In this document: positions 1 through 7,306 of the stretch, piece by piece
Numbering within the stretch: the first letter of the stretch is position 1
Layout of the letters: every line of letters starts with the position of its first letter
Assembly: GCA_000245075.1 (NCBI GenBank)
Contig: JH599958.1
Location: forward strand, 77,173 to 141,172
Direction: 5' to 3'
DNA: 64,000 bases
DNA from: Acetobacteraceae bacterium AT-5844
Lineage (GTDB): Bacteria; Pseudomonadota; Alphaproteobacteria; Acetobacterales; Acetobacteraceae
Made by a program: the position numbers and the translations under genes
Notes under the pieces: generated by a model
The model's input: only the letters and a program-made list of their open reading frames with translations
Told to the model about the DNA's origin: nothing
Database searches by the model: none

Positions 1-480
1 GGCATGGAAAACCTTGCCTGCATTCGCCTTCATCCAGGCCACCACACCAGGCACGTCCGTGGCAGGCACGAGGTTCGGGTTGACCACCAGGACGTTGGGC
101 GTCGTCACCGCCAGGGTTACGGGCGAGAACTCACGCACGGGATCATAGCCGGGGTCACGGTAGAGAACGGCGTTCAGCGCAAAGACGCCGATCGAGCCGA
201 CCATCAGGGTGTACCCATCGGGCGCGCTGCGAGCGAGCTGGCGCGCGGCGACCTGCCCGTTGGCTGTGGGTTTGTTGTCCACCACCACGGGCTGCCCAAT
301 GGTTTGGGACAGGCGGTTGCCGATCGCCCGCGCGACCACGTCGGATGCGCCACCGGCTGCGAAGGGTACCAGGAAGGTGATGGGGCGCGAAGGCCAGGCG
401 GGCTGCGCGGTGAGATGCCGCGGCCCGGCAAGGAGGCTCGCGCCCAGGGTAGCCAGGGCTTGGCGCCGTTGAACCAGCAT
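1..480 (-). CDS. Bug-type periplasmic receptor (TctC family), cut by window edge
   Basis: N-terminal 160 residues of a tripartite tricarboxylate transporter receptor of the Bug family; the C-terminal half lies outside the window. The visible protein starts MLVQRRQALATLGAS, a signal peptide, and then shows the family signatures ITFLVPFAAGGASDVVAR, VVVDNKPTANG and SAPDGYTLMVG. Such receptors bind small carboxylates in the periplasm and deliver them to a TctAB permease. The gene diverges from the IclR regulator at 607, and a perfect inverted repeat lies between them. The start at 480 is chosen because the reading frame places the signal peptide directly after it; a nearby upstream ATG is out of frame. 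The ligand cannot be told. Confidence 0.9.
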   Translation of the reverse strand, partial: MLVQRRQALATLGASLLAGPRHLTAQPAWPSRPITFLVPFAAGGASDVVARAIGNRLSQTIGQPVVVDNKPTANGQVAARQLARSAPDGYTLMVGSIGVFALNAVLYRDPGYDPVREFSPVTLAVTTPNVLVVNPNLVPATDVPGVVAWMKANAGKVFHA

Positions 481-568
481 TCCGTTTCCTTCATCCCACT
501 GATGCGCCGGATTGTGTTCCGGCTGCTTTCGGGGGGACCTTATCGTGAGTCTTTCATCAGACGCTAGT

Positions 569-589
569 GTCTTCCATTCTGTGGAAGAC
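569..589. promoter_or_regulatory. Inverted repeat, likely IclR operator
   Basis: Perfect 8-base arms GTCTTCCA and TGGAAGAC separated by five bases. It lies in the 126-base gap between the divergent Bug gene and the IclR gene, 18 bases before the IclR start. IclR proteins bind such palindromes, often in their own divergent promoter region. Binding is inferred. Confidence 0.6.
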
Positions 590-606
590 GAAGTTAGGAT
601 CGCAGC

Positions 607-1389
607 ATGAGGAAGCGTCAGACACAGCTGGTCGACCAAGCGGGTGAAGCCTCCCGCCCCAAGGCGGCGCTGCAGGAGGTTGAACCTGCCCGCACCGTCG
701 CGGGCCTGTCCGGAGAGGGAGTGCGAGCGGTGGATCGCGCCCTCGTGCTCCTGCGCGCCTTTCGCGAAGATGACGGGCCGCTCGCCCTGACGGAGCTCTC
801 GCGCCGCGCCGGGCTCAACATGACCACCGCGTTGCGTCTCCTCGGCACGCTGGAGGCGCATGGCTTCGTCAAGCGCCTGCCGGCGGGCGGCTACCTGCTG
901 GGGCCGACGCTTCTGCTGCTGGGCGACCTGTTCCGGCGCTCGCTTCGCCTTGAGCACCACGTCATGCCCGCACTCGAGCGGCTGCGCGCGGAAAGCCGGG
1001 AGAGTGCCACCTTCTTCGTTCGCGAAGGCGACCAGCGGCGCTGCGTCTTCCGCCTGGACTCCCCGCAGCTCGTCCGCGACGTGGCCCATGTGGGTGAGGC
1101 GCAGCCACTCGGCCGCGGCGCCCATGGGCGGGCTCTGGTCGCGCTGGAAACGGGAGACAGCCTGCCGGTGGTGAGCCGGGGCGAGCGCCTGCCGGGCATC
1201 GCCGCCATCGCCTGCCCCGTGCTCGACGCGGAAGGCAAGATAGCCGGATCCATCGGCATCACCGCGCCGCTCTACCGCTTCACCCCAGAGCTTGAGCAGG
1301 CCTGCGTAAAGCTCGTCCTGCGCGAGGCGGCCGAGATGACGCGGGACCTGGGCGGAGACCCGGGCCAGTTGGAACGTGCCGTGCGTTGA
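607..1389 (+). CDS. IclR-family transcriptional regulator
   Basis: 260-residue regulator. An N-terminal extension of about 38 residues precedes the winged helix-turn-helix (VRAVDRALVLLRAFREDD, then LTELSRRAGLNMTTALRLLGTLEAHGFV). The C-terminal half is the ligand-binding IclR domain (SATFFVREGDQRRCVFRLDS, ending in IAGSIGITAPLYRFT). IclR proteins sense small aromatic or aliphatic acids and control adjacent catabolic genes. It is divergent from the Bug gene at 1-480 and sits 25 bases before the CMD gene of the following operon, so it probably governs that operon and possibly the divergent receptor through the palindrome at 569-589. The effector is unknown. Confidence 0.92.
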   Translation: MRKRQTQLVDQAGEASRPKAALQEVEPARTVAGLSGEGVRAVDRALVLLRAFREDDGPLALTELSRRAGLNMTTALRLLGTLEAHGFVKRLPAGGYLLGPTLLLLGDLFRRSLRLEHHVMPALERLRAESRESATFFVREGDQRRCVFRLDSPQLVRDVAHVGEAQPLGRGAHGRALVALETGDSLPVVSRGERLPGIAAIACPVLDAEGKIAGSIGITAPLYRFTPELEQACVKLVLREAAEMTRDLGGDPGQLERAVR

Positions 1390-1414
1390 GCGAGGCGAAA
1401 GGGGAGGAACGAAC

Positions 1415-1987
1415 ATGGCTCGGATTGAGCTGACACCAGAGGCGCAGCGGACGCCGGAAGAGCAGGCGGTGTGCGAGGAAGCGGTCTCCGGCCTGCGCGG
1501 CCGCGTGCCCGCGCCGATGATCGCATGGCTGCGCAACCCGGAACTGGCCCGGCGCGGCCAGAAGCTGGGCGAGTTGCTGCGCTACCAGACCACGCTTGAG
1601 CCTCGGCTCAGTGAACTCGCCATCCTCGTCACCGCCCGCCATTGGTCCTCGCATTACGAATGGACGGTACACAAGCGTGAGGGACTGAAGGCCGGAATGG
1701 ACCCCGAGGTCGTCGCCGCCATCGCCGCCCGGCAGACCCCGGTGCTGGCGGATGCGCGAGAACAGGCGGTCTACGATGTCGCGACCGTGCTGATGGATAC
1801 GCGCCGGGTGCCGGACGCGCTGTATCGCCGGGGCGTCACCGCGCTGGGCGAGCGCGGAATGGTCGAGCTGGTGGGTATCCTCGGCTACTATAGCCTGGTC
1901 GCGCTGACGCTGAATGCCTTCGAAATCGGCCTGCCAGAGGCCTTCGCGCCGGAGCTGGGCGCCGAGCCGGGCGACCCCGCGCCGTGA
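1415..1987 (+). CDS. Carboxymuconolactone decarboxylase-like (CMD/AhpD fold) protein
   Basis: 190 residues, all-helical CMD fold. The middle holds the family block ELAILVTARHWSSHYEWTVHKREG, but the AhpD CxxC redox motif is absent, which points to the lactone decarboxylase-like rather than the peroxidase-reducing branch. The start at 1415 follows a GGGGAGG ribosome site at 1401-1407; an in-frame upstream ATG would overlap the IclR gene and lacks a site. It overlaps the next gene by four bases (GTGA), showing translational coupling with the SMP-30 lactonase. A second protein of this family (50428-51054) occurs in the acyl-CoA operon. The reaction is not known. Confidence 0.85.
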   Translation: MARIELTPEAQRTPEEQAVCEEAVSGLRGRVPAPMIAWLRNPELARRGQKLGELLRYQTTLEPRLSELAILVTARHWSSHYEWTVHKREGLKAGMDPEVVAAIAARQTPVLADAREQAVYDVATVLMDTRRVPDALYRRGVTALGERGMVELVGILGYYSLVALTLNAFEIGLPEAFAPELGAEPGDPAP

Positions 1988-2934
1988 CCGCCAGCTGGGA
2001 ACCGAGCCTGCGCTACCCCGATCTGGCGATCCGCACGCTGGACCCACGGTTCGAGCATCTGCACCTTCCCCTCGCCGGGGTAGAGCGCCTCTATACCGGA
2101 TGCCGCTGGGCCGAAGGGCCAGTCTGGTTCGGGGCCTGGAACAGCCTGCTCTGGAGCGATGTGCCGAACGACCGCATCCTCTGCTGGAACGGCCATACCG
2201 GCGCCGTCTCGCCCTTCCGTAGCCCATCCAACCACGCCAATGGCAATACGCGCGACCGCGAGGGGCGCCTTGTCACCTGCGAACATGGAGGCGAAGCCGG
2301 CGGCCGCCGGGTGACGCGCACCGAGCATGACGGCGCCATCACGGTGCTGCTCGACCGCTTCGAAGGCAGGCGGCTCAACTCGCCCAACGACGTCGTTGTA
2401 GCGCCGGATGGGTCCATCTGGTTCACCGACCCGCCATTCGGCATCGTTGGCTACTATCAGGGCGTGAAGGCGGAGCAGGAACTTCCCGCCCGCATCTACC
2501 GCATCGATGGTGCGACCGGCTCTGCGACGGTGGTGGCGGAGGATGTGAACGGGCCCAACGGCCTCGCATTCTCTCCCGACGGGTCGAAGCTCTACGTCAT
2601 CGAATCCCGTGCCCGGCCGCGCAACATCCTGGTTTTCGACGTGGAAGGCCAGCGGCTGCGCAACCGCCGCGTTCTGGTCGAATGCGGCACGGGCACGCCG
2701 GACGGGTTCCGCGTGGATGTGGAGGGCAACCTCTGGTGCGGCTGGGGCATGGATCCGGAGCAGGATGGCGTGCGCGTCTTCAGCCCTGCCGGAGAGCCCA
2801 TCGGGCACATCCATCTGCCGGAACGCTGCGCCAATCTCTGCTTCGGCGGGCGGCACCGCAACCGCCTCTTCATGGCCGCCAGCCACTCGATCTACGCGCT
2901 CCATGTCAACACGCAGGGGGCGCCCGGCGGGTAG
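1984..2934 (+). CDS. SMP-30/gluconolactonase-family lactonase
   Basis: 316-residue six-bladed beta-propeller of the SMP-30/gluconolactonase/LRE family. Visible blocks are EGPVWFGAWNSLLWSDVPN (metal-ligand Glu region), HANGNTRDREGRLVTCEH, SPNDVVVAPDGSIWFTDPPFG (metal-binding Asn and Asp), GPNGLAFSPDGSKLYV and PDGFRVDVEGNLWC. These divalent-metal enzymes open sugar or aromatic lactones. The GTG start overlaps the CMD stop. Next to a CMD-like protein and an amidohydrolase, a role in opening a lactone intermediate is plausible, but the substrate is not readable. No signal peptide, so cytoplasmic. Confidence 0.88.
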   Translation: MTASWEPSLRYPDLAIRTLDPRFEHLHLPLAGVERLYTGCRWAEGPVWFGAWNSLLWSDVPNDRILCWNGHTGAVSPFRSPSNHANGNTRDREGRLVTCEHGGEAGGRRVTRTEHDGAITVLLDRFEGRRLNSPNDVVVAPDGSIWFTDPPFGIVGYYQGVKAEQELPARIYRIDGATGSATVVAEDVNGPNGLAFSPDGSKLYVIESRARPRNILVFDVEGQRLRNRRVLVECGTGTPDGFRVDVEGNLWCGWGMDPEQDGVRVFSPAGEPIGHIHLPERCANLCFGGRHRNRLFMAASHSIYALHVNTQGAPGG

Positions 2935-2973
2935 GTACCCCGCGCGCTCCCCAACGTCCAAGGAAGAAACAAG

Positions 2974-3948
2974 ATGATCACGCGCCGCATGCTCGGTGGC
3001 CTCGCCGCTGCCGCAGTGCCTCTCACCCGCCCGGCCCTCGCGCAGGGCGCCCGCCTTCCCGACGGGCCGCTGCGCCTCGTCGTGCCCTTTCCGCCCGGCG
3101 GGCCGAACGACCTCGTCGCGCGTGTGCTGGCGCAAAGAATGGGCAACATCCTGGAGCGCAACATCGTCGTCGAGAACCGCTCGGGCGCCGGTGGCGTGCT
3201 GGGGACAGACAATGTCGCGAAGGCCGCGCCGGACGGGCGCAGCCTTTGCCTGACCAGCGCGGGCGCCATCGCTATCTCGCCCGCTCTGGGCGCGCCGATG
3301 CCCTTTGACGTCGAGCGCGATCTGGCGCCCGTCACGCTTGTCGCACTGATGCCCGAGCTGCTGGCCGTCACACCCTCGCTCCCCGTGCGCAACCTGCAGG
3401 AGCTGGTGGACCATGCGAGGAAAAACCCGGGCAAGCTCAACTTCGCATCCTCGGGCAACGGCTCCATGCCGCATCTGGCCGGGGAATCGCTGCGCGCGGC
3501 AGCGAACATCGACATCACCCATGTTCCCTATCGCGGTGCGGCACCCGCTGTGACGGATCTGATGGCCGGGCAGGTGCAGATGATGTTCGCCGACATGCCC
3601 GCGATGATGTCGCAGGTGCAGGCCGGCGCGTTGCGGCCCATCGCCCTGGCCAGCGCGGAGCGCTCGCCGCTGCTGCCGGAGGTGCCGACCATGGCGGAGG
3701 CCGGTGTGCCGGTGACAGCCGACAATTGGTACGGGCTGGTGACCGGAGCCAAGGTGCCGCAGCCCATACAGGCGTTGCTGCACGACGCCGCGGCACGCGC
3801 CCTGAAAGACCCTGGCCTGATCAAGGCCTATGGCGAACAGGGCGCGCGGCCCGTGGGGAACAGCCCCGCGGAGTTCCGGGAGTTCATCGCCGCCGAGACA
3901 CAGCGCTGGGGCGATCTCGGCCGCCGTGCCAACGTCAAGATGGACTGA
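2974..3948 (+). CDS. Bug-type tripartite tricarboxylate receptor
   Basis: 324-residue periplasmic receptor, full length for the family. A twin-arginine-like signal (MITRRMLGGLAAAAVPL) ends near LAQG. Core motifs are LRLVVPFPPGGPNDLVAR, NIVVENRSGAGG, KAAPDGRSLCL, HVPYRGAAPAVTDLMAGQVQ and PLLPEVPTMAEAGVPV. It lies inside the IclR-linked operon, 39 bases after the lactonase and four bases before the next gene, so it probably captures the substrate this operon degrades. No TctA/TctB gene is present nearby, so it must use a permease encoded elsewhere. Confidence 0.93.
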   Translation: MITRRMLGGLAAAAVPLTRPALAQGARLPDGPLRLVVPFPPGGPNDLVARVLAQRMGNILERNIVVENRSGAGGVLGTDNVAKAAPDGRSLCLTSAGAIAISPALGAPMPFDVERDLAPVTLVALMPELLAVTPSLPVRNLQELVDHARKNPGKLNFASSGNGSMPHLAGESLRAAANIDITHVPYRGAAPAVTDLMAGQVQMMFADMPAMMSQVQAGALRPIALASAERSPLLPEVPTMAEAGVPVTADNWYGLVTGAKVPQPIQALLHDAAARALKDPGLIKAYGEQGARPVGNSPAEFREFIAAETQRWGDLGRRANVKMD

Positions 3949-3952
3949 TCCG

Positions 3953-4405
3953 ATGGCTGACCTCGCGATCCTGAACGCGTCCGGCCCCGGCCCCTCCTTC
4001 GTGACCGATGACGGTGCCACGCTCTGCTGGATCGAGCCCGCCCCCGAGCTGCCGCTCGGCGCAACGGCCTACCGCACGCTGCTGCGCATCGGCGCGGCGG
4101 GGGCGGAAGCGCCGTTCCTCTACACGGTGGAGCAGGACGTGGCGCCGGAGCACGAGGCGGAGTTGAACGCGTGGTACGCCGAGGAGCATCTGCCGCGCCT
4201 CGCAGCGGTGCCCGGTGTGCTCTCCGCCCGGCGCTTCGCGGCGCTTGGTGCGGCGAGCCCCCGCTACCTCGCGGCTTATCGGCTGGAGCGGCGGGAGGTC
4301 TTCGAATCCCCCGCCTGGATCGAGGCGCGCGAGACACCCTGGACGCTGCGCGCCCGCACCTATTTCCGCAACACCCGCCGCACCATGCGGCGGCTTGCTA
4401 CCTGA
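3953..4405 (+). CDS. Small protein of unknown function, probable dimeric alpha/beta barrel
   Basis: 150 residues, not assigned to a characterised family. Its centre, YTVEQDVAPEHEAELNAWYAEEHLPRLAAVPGVLSARRF, has the strand-helix-strand look of dimeric ferredoxin-like alpha/beta barrel proteins (EthD, NIPSNAP, antibiotic-biosynthesis monooxygenase types), where an EEHLP-like helix lines the pocket. The end is basic (RARTYFRNTRRTMRRLAT). It starts four bases after the Bug stop and precedes the SDR by 39 bases, so it is a member of the catabolic operon. A small isomerase, cofactor-free oxygenase or binding role is possible; none is shown. Confidence 0.7.
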   Translation: MADLAILNASGPGPSFVTDDGATLCWIEPAPELPLGATAYRTLLRIGAAGAEAPFLYTVEQDVAPEHEAELNAWYAEEHLPRLAAVPGVLSARRFAALGAASPRYLAAYRLERREVFESPAWIEARETPWTLRARTYFRNTRRTMRRLAT

Positions 4406-4444
4406 ACCCGGCTCCCGGCCCGCAGTTACGCGAAGGATAGGACT

Positions 4445-5245
4445 ATGACAGGACGTTTGGCAGGCAAGGTCGCCATCATCACAGGGGCCGGCTCGGTCGG
4501 ATCGGGATGGGGGAACGGCCGCGCCGCGGCGGTGCTCTTCGCGCGCGAGGGCGCACGTGTCTACGGCGTGGATAAGAACATGACAGCCATGGAAGAAACG
4601 GCGGCCTTGATCCGGCAAGAGGGCGGCACCTTCGCCATGGGCGAGTGCGACGTCATGAGGGGGCCCTCTGTCGCTGCCATGGTCGAGGCGGCGCTGAAGG
4701 AGTTTGGGCGCATCGACATCCTGGTCAACAATGTCGGCGGCTCCGCGAAGGGCGGGCCCGTGGAAATGACCGAGGAGGTCTGGGACACCCAGATCGACTA
4801 CAACCTCAAGAGCGTGTTCCTGACCTGCAAGCATGTGCTGCCGGTCATGGAGCGGCAGGGCGGCGGCTCCATCGTCAACACCGCCTCCACCTCCGGCATC
4901 CGCTGGACCGGCTCGGCCCAGGTCGCTTACGCCGCATCCAAGGCAGGCATCATCCAGTTCTCCCGCGTCGTCGCCGTCGAATATGCCAGCCGCAACATCC
5001 GGGTGAACACGGTGGTGCCGGGGCAGATGCACACGCCCATGGTGGAAGTCCGCCTCGCCGGGCAACGGGCGGGCGGCGACGTGCAGGCACTCCTCGAATC
5101 CCGCCTGAAACGCATCCCGCTGGGTTTCGCGGGCGATGGGCGCGACACCGCCAGTGCCGCGCTGTTCCTGGCCTCGGACGAGGCGCGCTTCGTGACTGGA
5201 ACCGAAATCATCGTCGATGGGGGCATGTCCGCCAGATGCGACTGA
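4445..5245 (+). CDS. Short-chain dehydrogenase/reductase (classical SDR)
   Basis: 266-residue NAD(P)-dependent oxidoreductase. Cofactor loop VAIITGAGSVGSGWGNGRAAA at the N-terminus, NNVGG at about residue 97, catalytic Ser in STSG, and Tyr-x3-Lys in YAASK. The end VTGTEIIVDGGMSARCD is typical. The glycine loop is longer than the usual TGxxxGIG, a feature shared with the SDR at 27755-28549. Its last ten bases overlap the start of the next Bug gene, so the two are co-translated. It probably oxidises or reduces a hydroxy intermediate in the operon; the substrate is unknown. Confidence 0.93.
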   Translation: MTGRLAGKVAIITGAGSVGSGWGNGRAAAVLFAREGARVYGVDKNMTAMEETAALIRQEGGTFAMGECDVMRGPSVAAMVEAALKEFGRIDILVNNVGGSAKGGPVEMTEEVWDTQIDYNLKSVFLTCKHVLPVMERQGGGSIVNTASTSGIRWTGSAQVAYAASKAGIIQFSRVVAVEYASRNIRVNTVVPGQMHTPMVEVRLAGQRAGGDVQALLESRLKRIPLGFAGDGRDTASAALFLASDEARFVTGTEIIVDGGMSARCD

Positions 5246-6219
5246 ACACCACACGCCGTGCACTGCTCGGCACTTCCCTGGCCAGTGCCCTTCTGCCCGG
5301 CTCGGGCGCGTGGGCGCAGGCCTATCCCAGCCGTCCTGTGCGGCTGGTCGTGCCATTCCCGCCAGGCGGACCGGTGGACCTTGCCGCCCGCATCGTCGCG
5401 CAGGCCTTGTCCGTGGAGCTGAATGCTTCGGTCGTGGTGGAGAACCGCGCCGGTGCCGGAGGTGTTGTCGGAACGGATGCCGTCGCCAAGGCGGCGCCGG
5501 ACGGCTACACGCTCGGCTTCAGCAGTACGGGCGCCGTCGCCGTGAATGTCACGCTGGTGCCGAACAACCCCTATGATTCGCGCAAGGATTTCGCCCCGGT
5601 TTCGGTTGTCGCCGGCGTGCCCACGCTGCTCTGCGTCCACCCAAGCATCCCGGTCCGATCGGTGTCGGAACTCATCGCCTTGGCGAAGTCCAAGCCAGGA
5701 GAGCTGAACTTCGGGTCCTCGGGGCCGGGCGGTACGCCACATCTTTCGGGTGAGCGTTTCAAGCTGCGCACCGGGGTGAACATCGCGCATGTCCCGTACA
5801 GAGGCGCCGCGCCAGCAGTCACGGCGCTTCTGGCGCAGGAGGTCGAGATGACCTTCCTGGACCTGCCGGTCCTGCTTCCGCATGTGCAGGAGGGACGCCT
5901 GCGTGCCCTGGCGGTGACCAGCCCGGCCCGCTTCTCCGGCTTGCCTGACGTGCCGACCTTCGCCGAAGCCGGGGTGGAGGGGATGGAGATCGAGAACTGG
6001 TACGCCATTCTCGCCCCGGCGGGCACTGCGGCCGATCGCGTGGGGCGCCTGCACGCGGCGACTGCCTCCGCATTCGCGAAGCCGGAGGTCGCGCGCCAGT
6101 TCACGTCCCAGGGGGCGCGCCTGATCGTGAGCCGGCCGGATGAGGCGCTCACTTTCATCCGTGCCGAGGTTGAGCGCTGGGGCGATGTCGTGCGGACCGC
6201 GGGAGTGAAGGTGGATTGA
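5236..6219 (+). CDS. Bug-type tripartite tricarboxylate receptor
   Basis: 327 residues beginning MRLNTTRRALLGTSLAS, a twin-arginine-like signal ending near AWAQ. Family signatures present: VRLVVPFPPGGPVDLAAR, VVVENRAGAGG, KAAPDGYTLGF, HVPYRGAAPAVTALLAQEVE, GLPDVPTFAEAGVEG and WYAILAPAGTAADR. It overlaps the SDR by ten bases and its stop overlaps the amidohydrolase start by one base, so it is firmly in the operon. This operon therefore carries two paralogous receptors (with 2974-3948), suggesting uptake of two related acids or capture at two affinities. Ligand unknown. Confidence 0.93.
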   Translation: MRLNTTRRALLGTSLASALLPGSGAWAQAYPSRPVRLVVPFPPGGPVDLAARIVAQALSVELNASVVVENRAGAGGVVGTDAVAKAAPDGYTLGFSSTGAVAVNVTLVPNNPYDSRKDFAPVSVVAGVPTLLCVHPSIPVRSVSELIALAKSKPGELNFGSSGPGGTPHLSGERFKLRTGVNIAHVPYRGAAPAVTALLAQEVEMTFLDLPVLLPHVQEGRLRALAVTSPARFSGLPDVPTFAEAGVEGMEIENWYAILAPAGTAADRVGRLHAATASAFAKPEVARQFTSQGARLIVSRPDEALTFIRAEVERWGDVVRTAGVKVD

Positions 6220-7043
6220 TGGCCCGTTACACACCACCGCCTGGGGCGTGCGACTCTCATTGTCACATCTGGGGCCCCGCGCACCGCTTCCCCTTCGCTG
6301 ACAAGCGCCCCTTCACCCCGCCCGACCGGGGCAAGGAGGACCTTGCCGCCCTCTACGCACGCCTGGGCCTGGAACGCTCCGTCATCGTGCAAGCCATCGT
6401 CCATGGCACGGACAACTCGGCCATGCTGGATGCCATCGCTTCCAGCGAAGGCCGTTACCGTGGCATTGCCTTGATCGATGACAGCTTCGATGAGCGGGCG
6501 TTGGAGGCACTGCATGAGGCAGGCATTCGTGGCGTGCGGTTCGGCTTCGTGAAGCATCTCGGCGCGCGGCCGGACCTGGAATTTTTCCGCCGTACAGTAG
6601 CGCGCATTGCACCGCTCGGATGGCACGCGCAGATCCATCTCGATGCGGGCGATCTCATCGAGTTGCGTGAGGAGCTGGATGCGCTCCGCATCCCCTTTGT
6701 CATCGACCATATGGGGCGTGTGGACGCTGCGGGTGGGCTGGAACAGCCTGCCTTTCGCGCTTTGCTGGAGCAGGTGCGGCGGGAGAACTGCTGGGTCAAG
6801 GTTTCCGGCAGTGACAGGGTTTCCGCAAAGGGTGCGCCTTTCCACGACGCACTGCCCTTTGCGCAGCAGCTGATCGCAGCGGCACCGGACCGGGTTGTCT
6901 GGGGCACGGACTTCCCGCACTCGAACCCGCGCCATCTCGTGGAGGATGATGCCGCGCTGCTCGACCTGCTCCCTCTGATGGCGGACGAGGCAGGGCTGCG
7001 CCGTCTCCTCGTCACCAACCCCGGGAGGCTCTACGGCTTCTGA
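6219..7043 (+). CDS. LigI-like amidohydrolase (2-pyrone-4,6-dicarboxylate hydrolase family)
   Basis: 274-residue TIM-barrel metal hydrolase. It matches the 2-pyrone-4,6-dicarboxylate hydrolase pattern: PPPGACDSHCHIWGPA with the HxH pair, VIVQAIVHGTDNSAMLDAI, GIRGVRFGFVKHLG, VIDHMGRVD and VWGTDFPHSNP. LigI hydrolyses the lactone of PDC in protocatechuate and syringate degradation; many relatives act on other lactones. ATG 6219 overlaps the Bug stop as TGATG. Together with the SMP-30 and CMD-like genes it supports degradation of a lactone-forming acid. Whether the substrate is PDC itself cannot be decided here. Confidence 0.85.
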   Translation: MARYTPPPGACDSHCHIWGPAHRFPFADKRPFTPPDRGKEDLAALYARLGLERSVIVQAIVHGTDNSAMLDAIASSEGRYRGIALIDDSFDERALEALHEAGIRGVRFGFVKHLGARPDLEFFRRTVARIAPLGWHAQIHLDAGDLIELREELDALRIPFVIDHMGRVDAAGGLEQPAFRALLEQVRRENCWVKVSGSDRVSAKGAPFHDALPFAQQLIAAAPDRVVWGTDFPHSNPRHLVEDDAALLDLLPLMADEAGLRRLLVTNPGRLYGF

Positions 7044-7306
7044 GGCGGGGCGGCGGTCCTGGCCTCCGCCTCGCCTTGCCAAGACCGCCGTGGACAGGAG
7101 AGGCCGGTAGAGGTCGTCCACCCGCCAGCCGCAACCGCAAGGCAGGCCACGCCAAGTGGTCCCCTGCCCCCGGGACGTTGTTGCCGCCGAGGGCGCAGCA
7201 ATCAGGACGCTATGCCCTGCTGACAGTGCCGAAATTATGAGCGCAACCAAATGAGATCCCGCCATTACAGTAGTTTATAACGACTCATCCGATAAGGGAG
7301 GCAGCC
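7044..7306. other. Intergenic region before the PLP enzyme
   Basis: 263 bases without a credible gene. It must hold the end of the operon above and the promoter of the gene at 7307. An AT-richer stretch near 7259-7285 (…TTTATAACGA…) is the likeliest promoter zone. A GGGAGG ribosome site lies at about 7295-7300. No clear terminator hairpin seen. Confidence 0.4.

Noticed and set aside
1888..4020. 710-codon open frame on the minus strand
   Set aside because: It is antisense to the lactonase and Bug genes, rich in His, Arg and Gly, and has no recognisable domain; long antisense frames are expected at this GC content.
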